Assembly: GCF_002104995.1 (NCBI RefSeq)
Contig: NW_024468288.1
Location: 1 to 64,000 of the forward strand
Length of the DNA: 64,000 bases
Origin: Linderina pennispora
Lineage: Eukaryota; Kickxellomycota; Kickxellomycetes; Kickxellales; Kickxellaceae
Direction: 5' to 3'
Shown here piece after piece: positions 32,158 through 42,602 of the stretch (the first letter of the stretch is position 1; each line of letters begins with the position of its first letter). Position numbers and translations under genes: made by a program. Below the pieces are notes generated by a model. That model was given only the letters and a program-made list of their open reading frames with translations, had not been told where the DNA came from and ran no database searches.

Positions 32158-32400
32158 GGTAATTGAGAATGAAAGGTAGGAGGAAAGCTGGGGTTTGAGA
32201 GGACTAGAAGAGACAAAGAGCCTCGCATCTAGAGCGACTGCCTTCCACTCGAATTTATGTCTCAGATAAGGAGCCGCGGCTCATTCCGCGGCTCGGAAAA
32301 ATGACAGTCACAGGTCGATTATTGAGTCGCAGGATCAGTCTCCTCATTCATCGTGCACGAATATTTATCGACTCCTAGAATATCCAAAGGCATTCATGGG

Positions 32401-33975
32401 CTACGGGTGCTTTGACAGCACCAGGCGGCAGTCCCGCCTTGGGTTGATGGGTGCTGTGACCAGGAAGTGCGCAGACTCCATTCTACACGGGTAGCCATGC
32501 TCGTCTAGAACATCTGGTCCCAGGTGTGTAAGATCCTTCGGAAGCGACCAGTCATAGTCTTTCAGCATGTTGGCAATAATAGTCGACATCTCAGCCCATG
32601 CCAAATGGCGCCCTGGACAGATCCGGACACCAGGGCTGAAGGCAAAGAAGTTGAGCCGCGCCTCCTCGTTGGCCAGAAACCGAGTTGGGTCATATCTCAA
32701 TGGCTCAGCCCAGGCGCCCTTGTGGATACTCGCTCCGTAGAAGTTGGCGTTGATTTCTGTTCCTTCTGGGATGAAGTACCCTTGCAGCGTGATTCCACCA
32801 GCTGGTGATATGCGAGGGACATAACCACCGCCCAGAGGATAGAGACGCAAGGCCTCATATATACATGCGTTGACAAAGGGCAGGTGTTTCTTGGCCTCAG
32901 TGTATGTGACTACATGGTCGGCAGCAAATTTCCCTCGTACCTCGGAAACAGCCTGTGTGCGTATCTCTGGGTGCAGCAGTAGCAGATGCACAAGCCACTG
33001 CATCGTGTTAGACGATGTGTCGGTTCCAGCCAAAAGAACCACGATTGTTTCTGCCTGGAGTTGGGTTTCGCTCATCGAGATCTTTGATTCTGGATCTTGC
33101 GCATCAAGGAACGCCTGCAGCAGGTCCACCGGTTTCTCACCACCGGTTGCCAGAAGCTCCCGTCGTCTGGAAATGGAGTCCCTACAAAACGCTGTTAGTC
33201 TCTGGAACTGCGTATCTAAACCCTTGATAGCCAGTGAAAACGGATAGAACCCAAGCAAAGGCACCATAGCACGCATCCCATGGACCTTAACTGTCGCCTC
33301 AGCCCAGTGCGCAACCGTCGCATCACCCCGCTCTAAGCACCCCAACTCCCTGCCAAACGCCAATGCACAAACAGTGTCGAGTGTGGTTAGTGTAAAATCA
33401 TCGCTGTAGTTAACTTCGATGCCGCCGCTAGTGCTCTGCGCTAGCTGCCCCTCCCACTTTCGCTGCAATGCAAGGAACCCATGCTTCAGAATTGCTGTCT
33501 GCATCTCTGCAACATACGCTGGGTTTAGATACGGGCCGAGCTGACGCTTGCGCAACGATGCCACCGCAGGGTCTCTAGCGCTGACCGTATTCTCAATGCC
33601 AAACAGATCTAGCGCGGCATAAAAGTCAGCCTTGGCAAAGGCGTGCGATGCAAGCACGGTCCTGATATCCGACGGACTTGATATTGACACCGCGTTCGGT
33701 CCTTGCACATAGATATCACCGTACTTTTCATACTCTTTAATTGCCATCCGGGCTGTTTGGCCTAGAGCGCTCAGGTACTGCCTACGCATAGGGGTCAGTC
33801 GGGCCAGGAACGGGCCAGGAACATGACGTAGTGGCGATAGAAACAGTTCGTATACGACTCTGTAGCCTGCGTACGCTCCAGCAATCGTGGCTCCAAGCCT
33901 GGCGATGCCTACGCTGCTTAGAATGTCAAAAATACCTTTCCAGAAAGACAGCTGACTGATACTGGCAAGTGTCAT
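32401..33975 (-). CDS. Cytochrome P450 monooxygenase
   Basis: 524 aa. An N-terminal hydrophobic anchor is followed by a basic/proline stretch (SPLRHVPGPFLARLTPMR). The I-helix oxygen motif is LLAGTDTSSNT, the ExxR motif EALRLYP, and the heme ligand Cys is in FSPGVRICPGRHLAWAEM. Length and order are those of a microsomal fungal P450. Family and substrate cannot be told from the sequence. Neighbours give no clear biosynthetic cluster. Confidence 0.93.
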   Translation of the reverse strand: MTLASISQLSFWKGIFDILSSVGIARLGATIAGAYAGYRVVYELFLSPLRHVPGPFLARLTPMRRQYLSALGQTARMAIKEYEKYGDIYVQGPNAVSISSPSDIRTVLASHAFAKADFYAALDLFGIENTVSARDPAVASLRKRQLGPYLNPAYVAEMQTAILKHGFLALQRKWEGQLAQSTSGGIEVNYSDDFTLTTLDTVCALAFGRELGCLERGDATVAHWAEATVKVHGMRAMVPLLGFYPFSLAIKGLDTQFQRLTAFCRDSISRRRELLATGGEKPVDLLQAFLDAQDPESKISMSETQLQAETIVVLLAGTDTSSNTMQWLVHLLLLHPEIRTQAVSEVRGKFAADHVVTYTEAKKHLPFVNACIYEALRLYPLGGGYVPRISPAGGITLQGYFIPEGTEINANFYGASIHKGAWAEPLRYDPTRFLANEEARLNFFAFSPGVRICPGRHLAWAEMSTIIANMLKDYDWSLPKDLTHLGPDVLDEHGYPCRMESAHFLVTAPINPRRDCRLVLSKHP

Positions 33976-34387
33976 TGGTATAAAAAGTGCTGTGCGAGGA
34001 AGAAAAGCCTTGTCAGGCTAGGGAATGTCAAAATGCACTATTGCTGCACACTCACTGACACGTGATTTGGCCTGATTTCTGACATGAGATCTGCCCTCAA
34101 TTATAGCTGTTATCTCATAGAGCCAAGCTGCGCAGCCAGTAGACCATTCTTCAAAGCGATGGAAAGGAACTCCGCGCTATCACAAACCAGCGGTAGAGCC
34201 CGCCTTCTAACCTGATTTCACTATCAATGTGGACTCGCAGAATTCTCAAAGTTCTACTTTCACCACCAATTACACATTACAGTGTTACACGACTGCCTAA
34301 TTCTCTCGAGAATCCGGGGATTATCCCGTCATGTCATTTCAGTGCCGAGCAGCCAAACGTGCCAAACACCCACCGATGCCAACCCCT

Positions 34388-34393
34388 TATAAA
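34388..34393 (+). promoter_or_regulatory. TATA box of tubby-like gene 1
   Basis: TATAAA 75 bp before the ATG at 34463. Related TATAAATA sites stand at 35508-35515 and 37052-37059 ahead of genes 2 and 3. Confidence 0.55.
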
Positions 34394-34462
34394 CCGAGTG
34401 CCTTCGCTTCACCTTCCTTCGACACACTAATCTCACAACCCCAAGCCTACCTCAAGCCAGCC

Positions 34463-34963
34463 ATGCCAGACGTATATACTTTTGTCACTGCCGGACCGTT
34501 CTCCAGATCTGCGCATGTATATCGAGGGTCATTCACTTCAAGCTCTCAGACATCTAGGATGCGGCCAGCCTACGAAGCTAACATCAGCCATAGCCACAGC
34601 GACATCAGCGTCAAGTCTGTAGCCTCTGCTCGCACAATAATCGCTGGTCATTATAAAGGCGTTACACGACGCAGAGCAGTTGTGCACTGGTCGAACAAGG
34701 CTGCACAACTTGAGAGGACGGACCCGTTCTTTGAGGGCTGGACCATTCACGACTTTCAAGGAAGGCGATACACCTGGGAGGTCGGGTTTACGAAGGTGGT
34801 GTGGGAGCTGAAAGATGTAAACAAGAAAGTCATTGCTGTGTTCGACCGGGCCATGCTGAACATGATTCTTATCGGCCGCCTTTCAATCTTGCAGCCGGTC
34901 CCTGAGGAATTTCTCGCGATAATTATCCTTTCTACCCGAATCGTGCACATTTCTGTAAAGTAA
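34463..34963 (+). CDS. Tubby/LURP-like small protein 1 (DUF6593-like)
   Basis: 166 aa, first of five tandem paralogues. It starts with the family motif MPDVYTFVTAGPFSRSAHVY; the conserved core is GWTIHDFQGRRYTWEV, then a W-E-L-x-D-x2-K strand, FDR, and GRLSILQPVPEEFLAIIIL near the C-terminus. The alternating strands and the final buried helix resemble the tubby C-terminal/LURP-one fold, assigned by pattern only. There is no signal peptide or membrane segment. The function of this fungal family is not established. The upstream frame is open but does not resemble the other copies, so the ATG at 34463 is preferred. Confidence 0.75.
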   Translation: MPDVYTFVTAGPFSRSAHVYRGSFTSSSQTSRMRPAYEANISHSHSDISVKSVASARTIIAGHYKGVTRRRAVVHWSNKAAQLERTDPFFEGWTIHDFQGRRYTWEVGFTKVVWELKDVNKKVIAVFDRAMLNMILIGRLSILQPVPEEFLAIIILSTRIVHISVK

Positions 34964-35593
34964 TTCTATGACAGTATTCAGATGTGATGTGGTAATAAAT
35001 GTTGACAATTCGCTATGCTCAAAGCGATATTTTGCCCTAAGTGTGGACAAGCGTACAAATCCAGCAGATATGTAGCCACACCAGCATGCCTGATTATCTT
35101 TCGGTTTGTTCCAGGTATACTGACATAATTCATGACTTCACTCCATAGTTGGCTTATTGGCCAACTATAGAGAAATTAAGACAGGGATGTTGACTCAGCC
35201 GCAAAGCGTTATCGGCATATATATTTTTGCATTCCCGATGTTCTAATTCAGGATACCGCTCATTGCTATACTGAAAAATCATGGCTATCTAGTGTTGTAA
35301 TCCACAGAAATCAAGTGTGCATTTAAGGATATCTGCGGACTCTCAAAAATGACAACACACTTGGAAATTCCAAAAGAATAGCGTGTAGACATGCAGCTTT
35401 CCTTGCAAGCGTTCCACGAAACCGATTGGCCAAGAAACCATTATGTACCTGCAGACACCCACCAATTATAGAAAGAGTCACTACCACTGCTGGTGGCAAG
35501 CAAATGCTATAAATATAGCACCTCTTGCCTCGGATTTGAATACCCCACTTCCATATCCTACACCAACATTCCTTCTACTCGCTATCTCACACC

Positions 35594-36127
35594 ATGTCCA
35601 ACGTTTTTACATTTGTGAACCCGTCAGCGTTCAGGTCCCGCACAGAGATATTCCAAGAGTCGTTCACTGCGAGCTCGGAGGTCGAGGCTATGCTGCCAGT
35701 TTACCATGTCAACATCAAAGGACGCGTGCTAGACATTGCTCCGGCCGACTCCAACGAAACACCGACTATCACCTGTCGCCTGGAAGGGTTCACACGGCGC
35801 CGTGGGAAACTGCACGGATCGAACACAATTGCACCTATAAACATGGAAAGCTGCATGAAAAGCAACTGGATAATTCACGACTTTGAGGGCAACCGGTACA
35901 AATGGAAGATCAAGTCGTTTCGCAGTCCAGACTGGGTATTGCTCGATGAGAACGAGAATATCTTTGCGTCCTTTGACAGATCTGCATGGAGAAGGCATGT
36001 CAACGGACGTCTAACTATTACAAAGCCAGTATCCAAGGACTTCCTGCTAATCATCCTACTTACAAATCGTCTGGTTCTCAGAACAGTACAGGATAAGGAA
36101 ACCGCTGCGTCCGCTGCTGCCACCTAA
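35594..36127 (+). CDS. Tubby/LURP-like small protein 2
   Basis: 177 aa, beginning MSNVFTFVNPSAFRSRTEIF. It is the closest relative of protein 3 (37155-37700), most residues being identical over the core NWIIHDFEGNRYKWK and the FDRSAWRRHVNGRLTITKP segment. The tail is Ala-rich. The TATAAATA at 35508 and about 150 bp of promoter are shared with gene 3, so the two are probably co-regulated recent duplicates. Confidence 0.75.
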   Translation: MSNVFTFVNPSAFRSRTEIFQESFTASSEVEAMLPVYHVNIKGRVLDIAPADSNETPTITCRLEGFTRRRGKLHGSNTIAPINMESCMKSNWIIHDFEGNRYKWKIKSFRSPDWVLLDENENIFASFDRSAWRRHVNGRLTITKPVSKDFLLIILLTNRLVLRTVQDKETAASAAAT

Positions 36128-36351
36128 AGCATATGGTGCATATAGTTTGTTATTGCTTCGACATTACAATTCCATAGAATTTTCGATGTGTTCATCTGCC
36201 AAGAAATCAAGATATGCCACCCTACTTCCACTCTACGCACTCAACAGTGAAAAATACAGTGGCTTTTGGTAAAACGACATGAATACATCCTGTTGTTGAC
36301 ACCGAGTTTTCTGCACTCTACTGCGCTTTCGAGGAATCGCAATTTATAAAG

Positions 36352-36456
36352 ATGGCCAGCGCTTTTATCTTCAAAAAAGCTGTTTTCTGTTCAAGGAGCA
36401 TCCATGTCCAGCAGGGCTTTTTTTACTTCCAGTTCAGTGTGGTTTCCAACTTGACC
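36352..36456 (+). pseudogene. Truncated tubby-like gene (relic of segmental duplication)
   Basis: ATGGCCAGCGCTTTTATCTT begins a 34-codon piece (MASAFIFKKAVFCSRSIHV, then QQGFF) matching the first codons of the gene at 38139 (MANVYTFKRASLFSRHAHVY, then QGFF). It stops soon after, and the rest of the gene is absent. Confidence 0.7.
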
Positions 36457-36714
36457 AGTCATGGGATCTCGGGAGCTCATGGCTTTTAATCCTTGGGCCA
36501 CAATGGCCCTCTCGTTATTTCGAGCAGCAGGCGCCATATACAAGCAGGCGCCAGCTCCTCCAGCTTAGGATTCCTCCTTCCGTCTTTCATATTACACATT
36601 ATCATAAATTCAATAATACATTGTGGAAAGTTGCCTCAGAGTAAACATACTCGAACAGTATAGCACACCGTTCCCCCTAGCATTTCGAACACGAGATACA
36701 TGTTTCTTGGCTAG

Positions 36715-38220
36715 CCATAGTAAACCTAAGATGAGGATATTAATCCAGCTGCAGTGCGTTATCAGAATATGTATTTTGTTTATCCTACATTCTAATCCAG
36801 GACACTGCGCATTGCTATACTGAAAAACCATAGCCATCTGAGGCTGAAGTCCATATAGAAATCAGGTGTTCATTTGGGGATCTCTGGGGACTCTGGCATT
36901 AGGCTTGGCATTTCCAAAGGAATAATATACAAATATGCAGTTCTCTTTAAAAGTGTCTCACAAGGTCAATTGGCCAAGAAATCAATATATGCTTGCAGAC
37001 ACCCGCCAACTATAAAAGACACTCCACCACTGCTGCTTGGTAAGCAATCGTTATAAATACAGCACCTCTTGCCTCGGACTTGACTGCCCCATCCCTATAC
37101 ACACCAATATTCCTTCTACCCACTCTCGGTTCCTTCTACTCACTATTGCACACCATGTCCAACGTCTTTACATTTGTGAACCCGTCAGTGTTCAGGTCCC
37201 GCACAGAGATATTCCAAGGGTCGTTCACTGCGAGCTCGGAGGTCGAGGCTATGCAACCAGTCTACCGGGTCTATCACAAAGGACGCGTGCTAGACATTGC
37301 TTTGGCTGATTCCAACGAAACACCAATCATTACCTGTCGCCTGGAAGGGTTTAGACGGCGCCGAGGAAAACTGTATGGGTCGAACACAATTGTACCTATA
37401 AACATGGAAAGCTGTATGAAAGATAACTGGATAATTCACGACTTTGAGGGCAACCGGTATAAGTGGAAGGTCAAGTCGTTTCGCGGTCCAGACTGGGTAT
37501 TGCTCGATGAGAACGAGAATATCTTTGCGTCCTTTGACAGATCTGCATGGAGAAGGCATGTCAATGGACGTCTGACTATTACAAAGCCAGTATCCAAGGA
37601 CTTCCTGCTAATCATCCTGCTTACAAGCCGACTGGTTCATAACACAGTACAGGATAGCGAAGCCGCTGCCGCCGCTGCCGGTTCTGCTGCTGCCAACTAA
37701 AGTGTTTGGTGCATATAGTTTTTTTTTTTGACAACACGATTCCACAGAATTTTCGATGTGTTCATCTGCCAAGAAATCAAGACATGACACCTCACTTCCG
37801 CCATATATTCTGAACAGTGATGACACAAGGCTGCTGGTAAAATGGCATAAATACGCTGTTGCCGATATCAGAGAATTAAAGTACTTCTCTTTCTCCTTTT
37901 CTTATTCATCAGCTTTTAATCTCAAATCGGTCCAGCCACCAGACTGCTCTCTCTCTCTGCTCTTTTCTTCACGCTTGCTATCTCATTCTCTTAACGCTGC
38001 TTTGGCCTGTACTTTCCCAATATATAGCTGTTACTTGGGTGCTACCGCCCGACCCAACTCGATAGCCTGTAATCCCAAACAGTCGACACCGATTATTCTG
38101 CACACCCCTGTTTTACTGAGAAACTACAGTTTATAAAAATGGCTAACGTTTATACCTTCAAAAGAGCTAGTCTCTTTTCAAGACACGCTCATGTCTATCA
38201 GGGCTTTTTTACTTCCAAAT
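36715..38220 (+). repeat. Segmental duplication, unit 2
   Basis: Partner of 35160-36460. Here the downstream tubby-like gene is complete. Confidence 0.75.
37155..37700 (+). CDS. Tubby/LURP-like small protein 3
   Basis: 181 aa from ATG 37155. Near-duplicate of protein 2: same N-terminus (MSNVFTFVNPSVFRSRTEIF), core and Ala-rich tail, the tail lengthened by a GCC/GCT run. The TATAAATA at 37052 lies 103 bp upstream. Confidence 0.75.
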   Translation: MSNVFTFVNPSVFRSRTEIFQGSFTASSEVEAMQPVYRVYHKGRVLDIALADSNETPIITCRLEGFRRRRGKLYGSNTIVPINMESCMKDNWIIHDFEGNRYKWKVKSFRGPDWVLLDENENIFASFDRSAWRRHVNGRLTITKPVSKDFLLIILLTSRLVHNTVQDSEAAAAAAGSAAAN

Positions 38221-38663
38221 CACAGGTTTCCGACCTACAGCCAGTGTTTGATATCCACATTTGCAGTTCCAGCTTCGCCATGTCATCAGCAACCGCCAGT
38301 GGAAATGCTATGCTCACAGGAAAATTAGAGGGGTGCTCGGCACGCCGAGGGAAGATACATGGGCCGCATGGTAGTGTACACATAAAAAAAGCCGGCTACT
38401 ATACTCCTGAGCTGACAATCCATGACCCTACGGGCAACCCGTACTATTGGAGGATCCGTGGACGGCTGTCGGATGGCCCATGGGTGCTAGTGGATATGCA
38501 CAACAATGTTTTTGCCATCTTTGCAGTATCCACATTCAGCCAGCGTATTCTCGGACAAATATCAGTCGTGCAGCCTATCTCGGATGACTTCCTCCATATA
38601 ATCCTTCTGACCAGTATGCTGTTTCTACGGTCTGTAGCCATAGCCAAATCCAGGAGAGACTAG
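38139..38663 (+). CDS. Tubby/LURP-like small protein 4
   Basis: 174 aa, MANVYTFKRASLFSRHAHVY onward, with ELTIHDPTGNPYYWRIRGR as the diverged core and GQISVVQPISDDFLHIILL at the end. It lacks the FDR motif (FAVS instead) and is the most divergent of the five. A 5' relic of a near-identical gene lies at 36352. Confidence 0.72.
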   Translation: MANVYTFKRASLFSRHAHVYQGFFTSKSQVSDLQPVFDIHICSSSFAMSSATASGNAMLTGKLEGCSARRGKIHGPHGSVHIKKAGYYTPELTIHDPTGNPYYWRIRGRLSDGPWVLVDMHNNVFAIFAVSTFSQRILGQISVVQPISDDFLHIILLTSMLFLRSVAIAKSRRD

Positions 38664-39039
38664 TTGAATGCATATTACAACGTCAAAAAAGCATAGCTGT
38701 ATTATGCATGTGTGCACTGGAGACTGGACCACATGTTAATCTGAACAGCCTGTGCAATAAGCCTTCAGCAGCCGTTAGCGACTGCATCCAAAATCATTGG
38801 TTTAAACTCAACACCCTATTTCTTGGCAGCAAACAAACAATATGAGCGGCTGCTGCCAAGACATCATGAGACCAGACGGCCCAGCAATCATGCCACAGCT
38901 TCAGGCAATCATCACCAGTGGGTGTTGGTTAATGGCGGCTGGACCTATAAGTGTGACGTATAAGAGCATGCCTTCTTGGTGCCAGCTGCTTGTTCTTCTC
39001 ACAATCTCTTGCATACCAAAACTGTTAACAGAAACCGCC

Positions 39040-39579
39040 ATGTCCAACGTCTTTACATTTATTAGAAGCGGCGCTTTCACAAAATGTGCAAACGTCTACC
39101 AGGGATCGTTCTCGTCTAGCTCGGAGGTCGAGGGCATGCAGCCAACGTACGAAATAACTATCCGTGGTCATGAACTGGGCGTAACATCGGCAGCATCGGG
39201 TGAAAAGCCAGTCGTTACTGGTCGGCTTGAGGGTCTTACAAAGCGGCGGGGGAAGGTGTACGGGTCGCATGCAATTGCAGTCATCGAAAAAACTACGGCT
39301 TTTAGACAGGGGTGGACAATCCACGACTTTGACGGCAACGAGTACAAGTGGAAGGTTGGGAGCTTTTCAAAGTGCTCATGGGAGCTCTACGACATGAACA
39401 AGAAAATCGTCGCGACCTTTGACCGGACAAAGTGGAAAATGCATATGATAGGCCGCCTTACCATTATAAAGCCCGTCTCGCAAGAGTTCCTCGCAGTCAT
39501 TCTGCTTACAAACAAGATCGTCCACACTTCAGTAAAGAAGGCAGAGCATGCTGCTGCAAACTCTGGCGGTGGCCAGTGA
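39040..39579 (+). CDS. Tubby/LURP-like small protein 5
   Basis: 179 aa from ATG 39040 (MSNVFTFIRSGAFTKCANVY). Core GWTIHDFDGNEYKWKVG, WELYDMNKKIVATFDR and GRLTIIKPVSQEFLAVILL are all conserved. A TATAAG at 38959-38964 may be its TATA element. The frame upstream of this ATG is open but lacks family similarity. Confidence 0.75.
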   Translation: MSNVFTFIRSGAFTKCANVYQGSFSSSSEVEGMQPTYEITIRGHELGVTSAASGEKPVVTGRLEGLTKRRGKVYGSHAIAVIEKTTAFRQGWTIHDFDGNEYKWKVGSFSKCSWELYDMNKKIVATFDRTKWKMHMIGRLTIIKPVSQEFLAVILLTNKIVHTSVKKAEHAAANSGGGQ

Positions 39580-39596
39580 AGAGACATTTATTAGAT

Positions 39597-40079
39597 TCAT
39601 CCCTTTGAAAATGTATAGCCTCCATACTTGTCGTTGTACGCGTTGGCCTCGAGATCCGCCAGCGCCTTCTGGTGTGCCGAAGTCTCAAACCACTTTTGCG
39701 ACTTGGTGGCCATGGCAGCGGCTGCTGACAGCCGGCTCTTGAAGCGGTACCAGCCTGCGTGATACTTGTTTGGGGCCGTGATGCCGTACCTGCTCTCCAG
39801 CAGCTGTGCATTTGTGGTCTCTTTATCTTCAACCATCCTGACTGCCTGGAACTCGCCTGGGTGGGTCTCGCCGCGCGCAGGAATGTGCACCGACGGATCA
39901 ACCATGGCCCCAGTCTTTGGATCGCGGTGGCCAATGCCGTGTCCGATGTAGAAGGGGTTGGTTGGATCGCTGATCAGCTCTACTCCTCCAAGCACAGTCT
40001 TTCCCTGCTCTTTGGCAATGTCTGTCGCCGCTGGGTACGGCGTACCAAATCCAGTGCCCTGCAAGTTGTTGACGTCCAT
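39597..40079 (-). CDS. Conserved-looking hypothetical protein, 160 aa
   Basis: From ATG 40079 (MDVNNLQGTGFGTPYPAAT) it encodes a soluble, Gly/Pro/His-containing protein with no signal peptide. Features include DPTNPFYIGHGIGHRDPKTG, PARGETHPGEFQAVRMVED, and an aromatic/basic C-terminal half ending KYGGYTFSKG. Composition and codon use are those of the neighbouring real genes. No family is recognised. Its stop is 17 bp from that of tubby-like gene 5, on the opposite strand. Confidence 0.65.
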   Translation of the reverse strand: MDVNNLQGTGFGTPYPAATDIAKEQGKTVLGGVELISDPTNPFYIGHGIGHRDPKTGAMVDPSVHIPARGETHPGEFQAVRMVEDKETTNAQLLESRYGITAPNKYHAGWYRFKSRLSAAAAMATKSQKWFETSAHQKALADLEANAYNDKYGGYTFSKG

Positions 40080-40678
40080 GGTATATCTAAAAGTAGGGAA
40101 GAGCAGGGGCATGCTGCAGCAGCCTGGGCATTACCCACCTGCTGGCTTCCTTAGGTATACCCTGGCTATGTGGCATGGCGCAATATACACGTGTGACGCC
40201 AGCGGCGGCTGCCAATAATTTAAGTATACTGCCCCAGCACCTGAATCCCCACTGTCACGCCACCACTGCCCGCGAGTTGCCCAGCGGCTAGATTCCGATT
40301 CGATTGGCTGATCAGGCGCCATGGGGCGGCTCGCCGGCTCGCCGGCTCAAGACCACTATTTTTGAAGTCCCAATTCGCAACTCGCCCTTACCCCCAAAAA
40401 TCGCTAGAAAAAATTTTGTTTGACACAAAAGTCGAGCTAAACGCGCAACGACATAGCCAGGCGCCTTTTTATTCTAGTTTCCACTTGTTGTCTTCTCTTC
40501 AATTTATTAACCTAGAAGGTAAGTGTGCTTGAAGTGCCCATCGCTAATCGGCGGTGAGGAAAAAAGGACGACGACGGTCGCACGCGGTCTGCGTTTTTGT
40601 GCCCGCCACGTGGGTCTGTGGGCTGTTTTCTGCTGTGAGCCCGAGCCTTTTTATTCAGAGCCGCAATCTGGTGTCTAA

Positions 40679-41508
<830 letters not shown>

Positions 41509-42602
41509 ATTACTCGTTCAAACACTCTGTTTTTAGTTTTGTTTTTTTCCACCCAGGCATTGCTCTCCGTCTGCCCCATTTTCTCTCTGCCCACCTGCCT
41601 TTGCTAGTGGTCCGAGACTCAGTGGGGCGAGCGGAGGTGTGGCCATGGGCGGTGCCTTTGAATAAATTTCCCAAGAGACAGGGTTGCTGGCGCTGGATGT
41701 CGGAAGCAGGCTGTTAATGCGCGTGCCATTGTCAGTCCCATTGACCCATTGTTGTGCGCTAGGACATCAGGATATGGCTTTGCCCTCCCCAAACATGTGC
41801 CAAGGCCAGAGCCGCAGCAGGCAGCAATCTGCGATGCGGGATCCTGGTGACCGCACTTCCACGACCTGCTGTGACCTGGAGCGTGGAAGGTTCTTGAATG
41901 TTTCGCAGTTCTTGGAAACAACGGGGCAGGCTATATATATGCTTTCCATTGCATACTGTCAGCAACCTGACCTGGGCCTGGGTGGCAACAGACTTATGCG
42001 ATGTATGTTGTCAGTGCTTGCTTGGAATGTGCTGTCTGATATTGCCGCCCAAGCCTTTGTACATCTCGCTGCAGCATCACAACACTGCAACATCGGAATC
42101 AAATTGGCTAATTATTAGCAATATCGATTATGAGTTCCGCTGCCATTGGCACACCCAGTGCATTGTGCGGCTCGGGTATGATTGCTGCGTTGTTGCCCGG
42201 CCCCTCTCAAAAGCCGTAGCCCCAGGTGGCACCGCGAGCGGAGCTGATTTCTTCTACTCGGAGTGTAGATTTACCATAGAAACCTTCGTTTTCGCTGCCC
42301 CTTTTAGGCAAACTTTCGAATATTACGCCGATCCGCCACCTGAGTCAGGTCACACCAGGCCTTGGCACCATCTCCCTTGATTTCCTCTCATCTCGGACAA
42401 GCGAATAGTTTGGTGGTGGAAGAGCTGCAGATACAAGAAAACAAATCTTTTGTGGACACAAGGGTTAAACTGCAAGGAAACAAAAGATGCGGCCACAAAC
42501 AATTCTAAATTTAGGTATCAGCACTGTGGCCCTTAAAAGCGCCCTTCTTCCTAGATCGCTTCGCCCGACACACTTTTCCTCTCTACATCCACAATACCAT
42601 CT
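41509..42602. other. Intergenic region (~1.1 kb), no gene seen
   Basis: Begins with a T-rich 3' UTR-like stretch after Ran. Only short overlapping frames without protein character follow. The last ~200 bp should be the promoter of the first LtrA gene. Confidence 0.4.

Larger units (their letters stand above)
35160..36460 (+). repeat. Segmental duplication, unit 1
   Basis: Aligns with about 36715-38220. It includes upstream DNA, a complete tubby-like gene with its promoter, the 3' flank, and the first ~100 bp of the next tubby-like gene. The copied region then stops, leaving a truncated gene at 36352. Confidence 0.75.
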
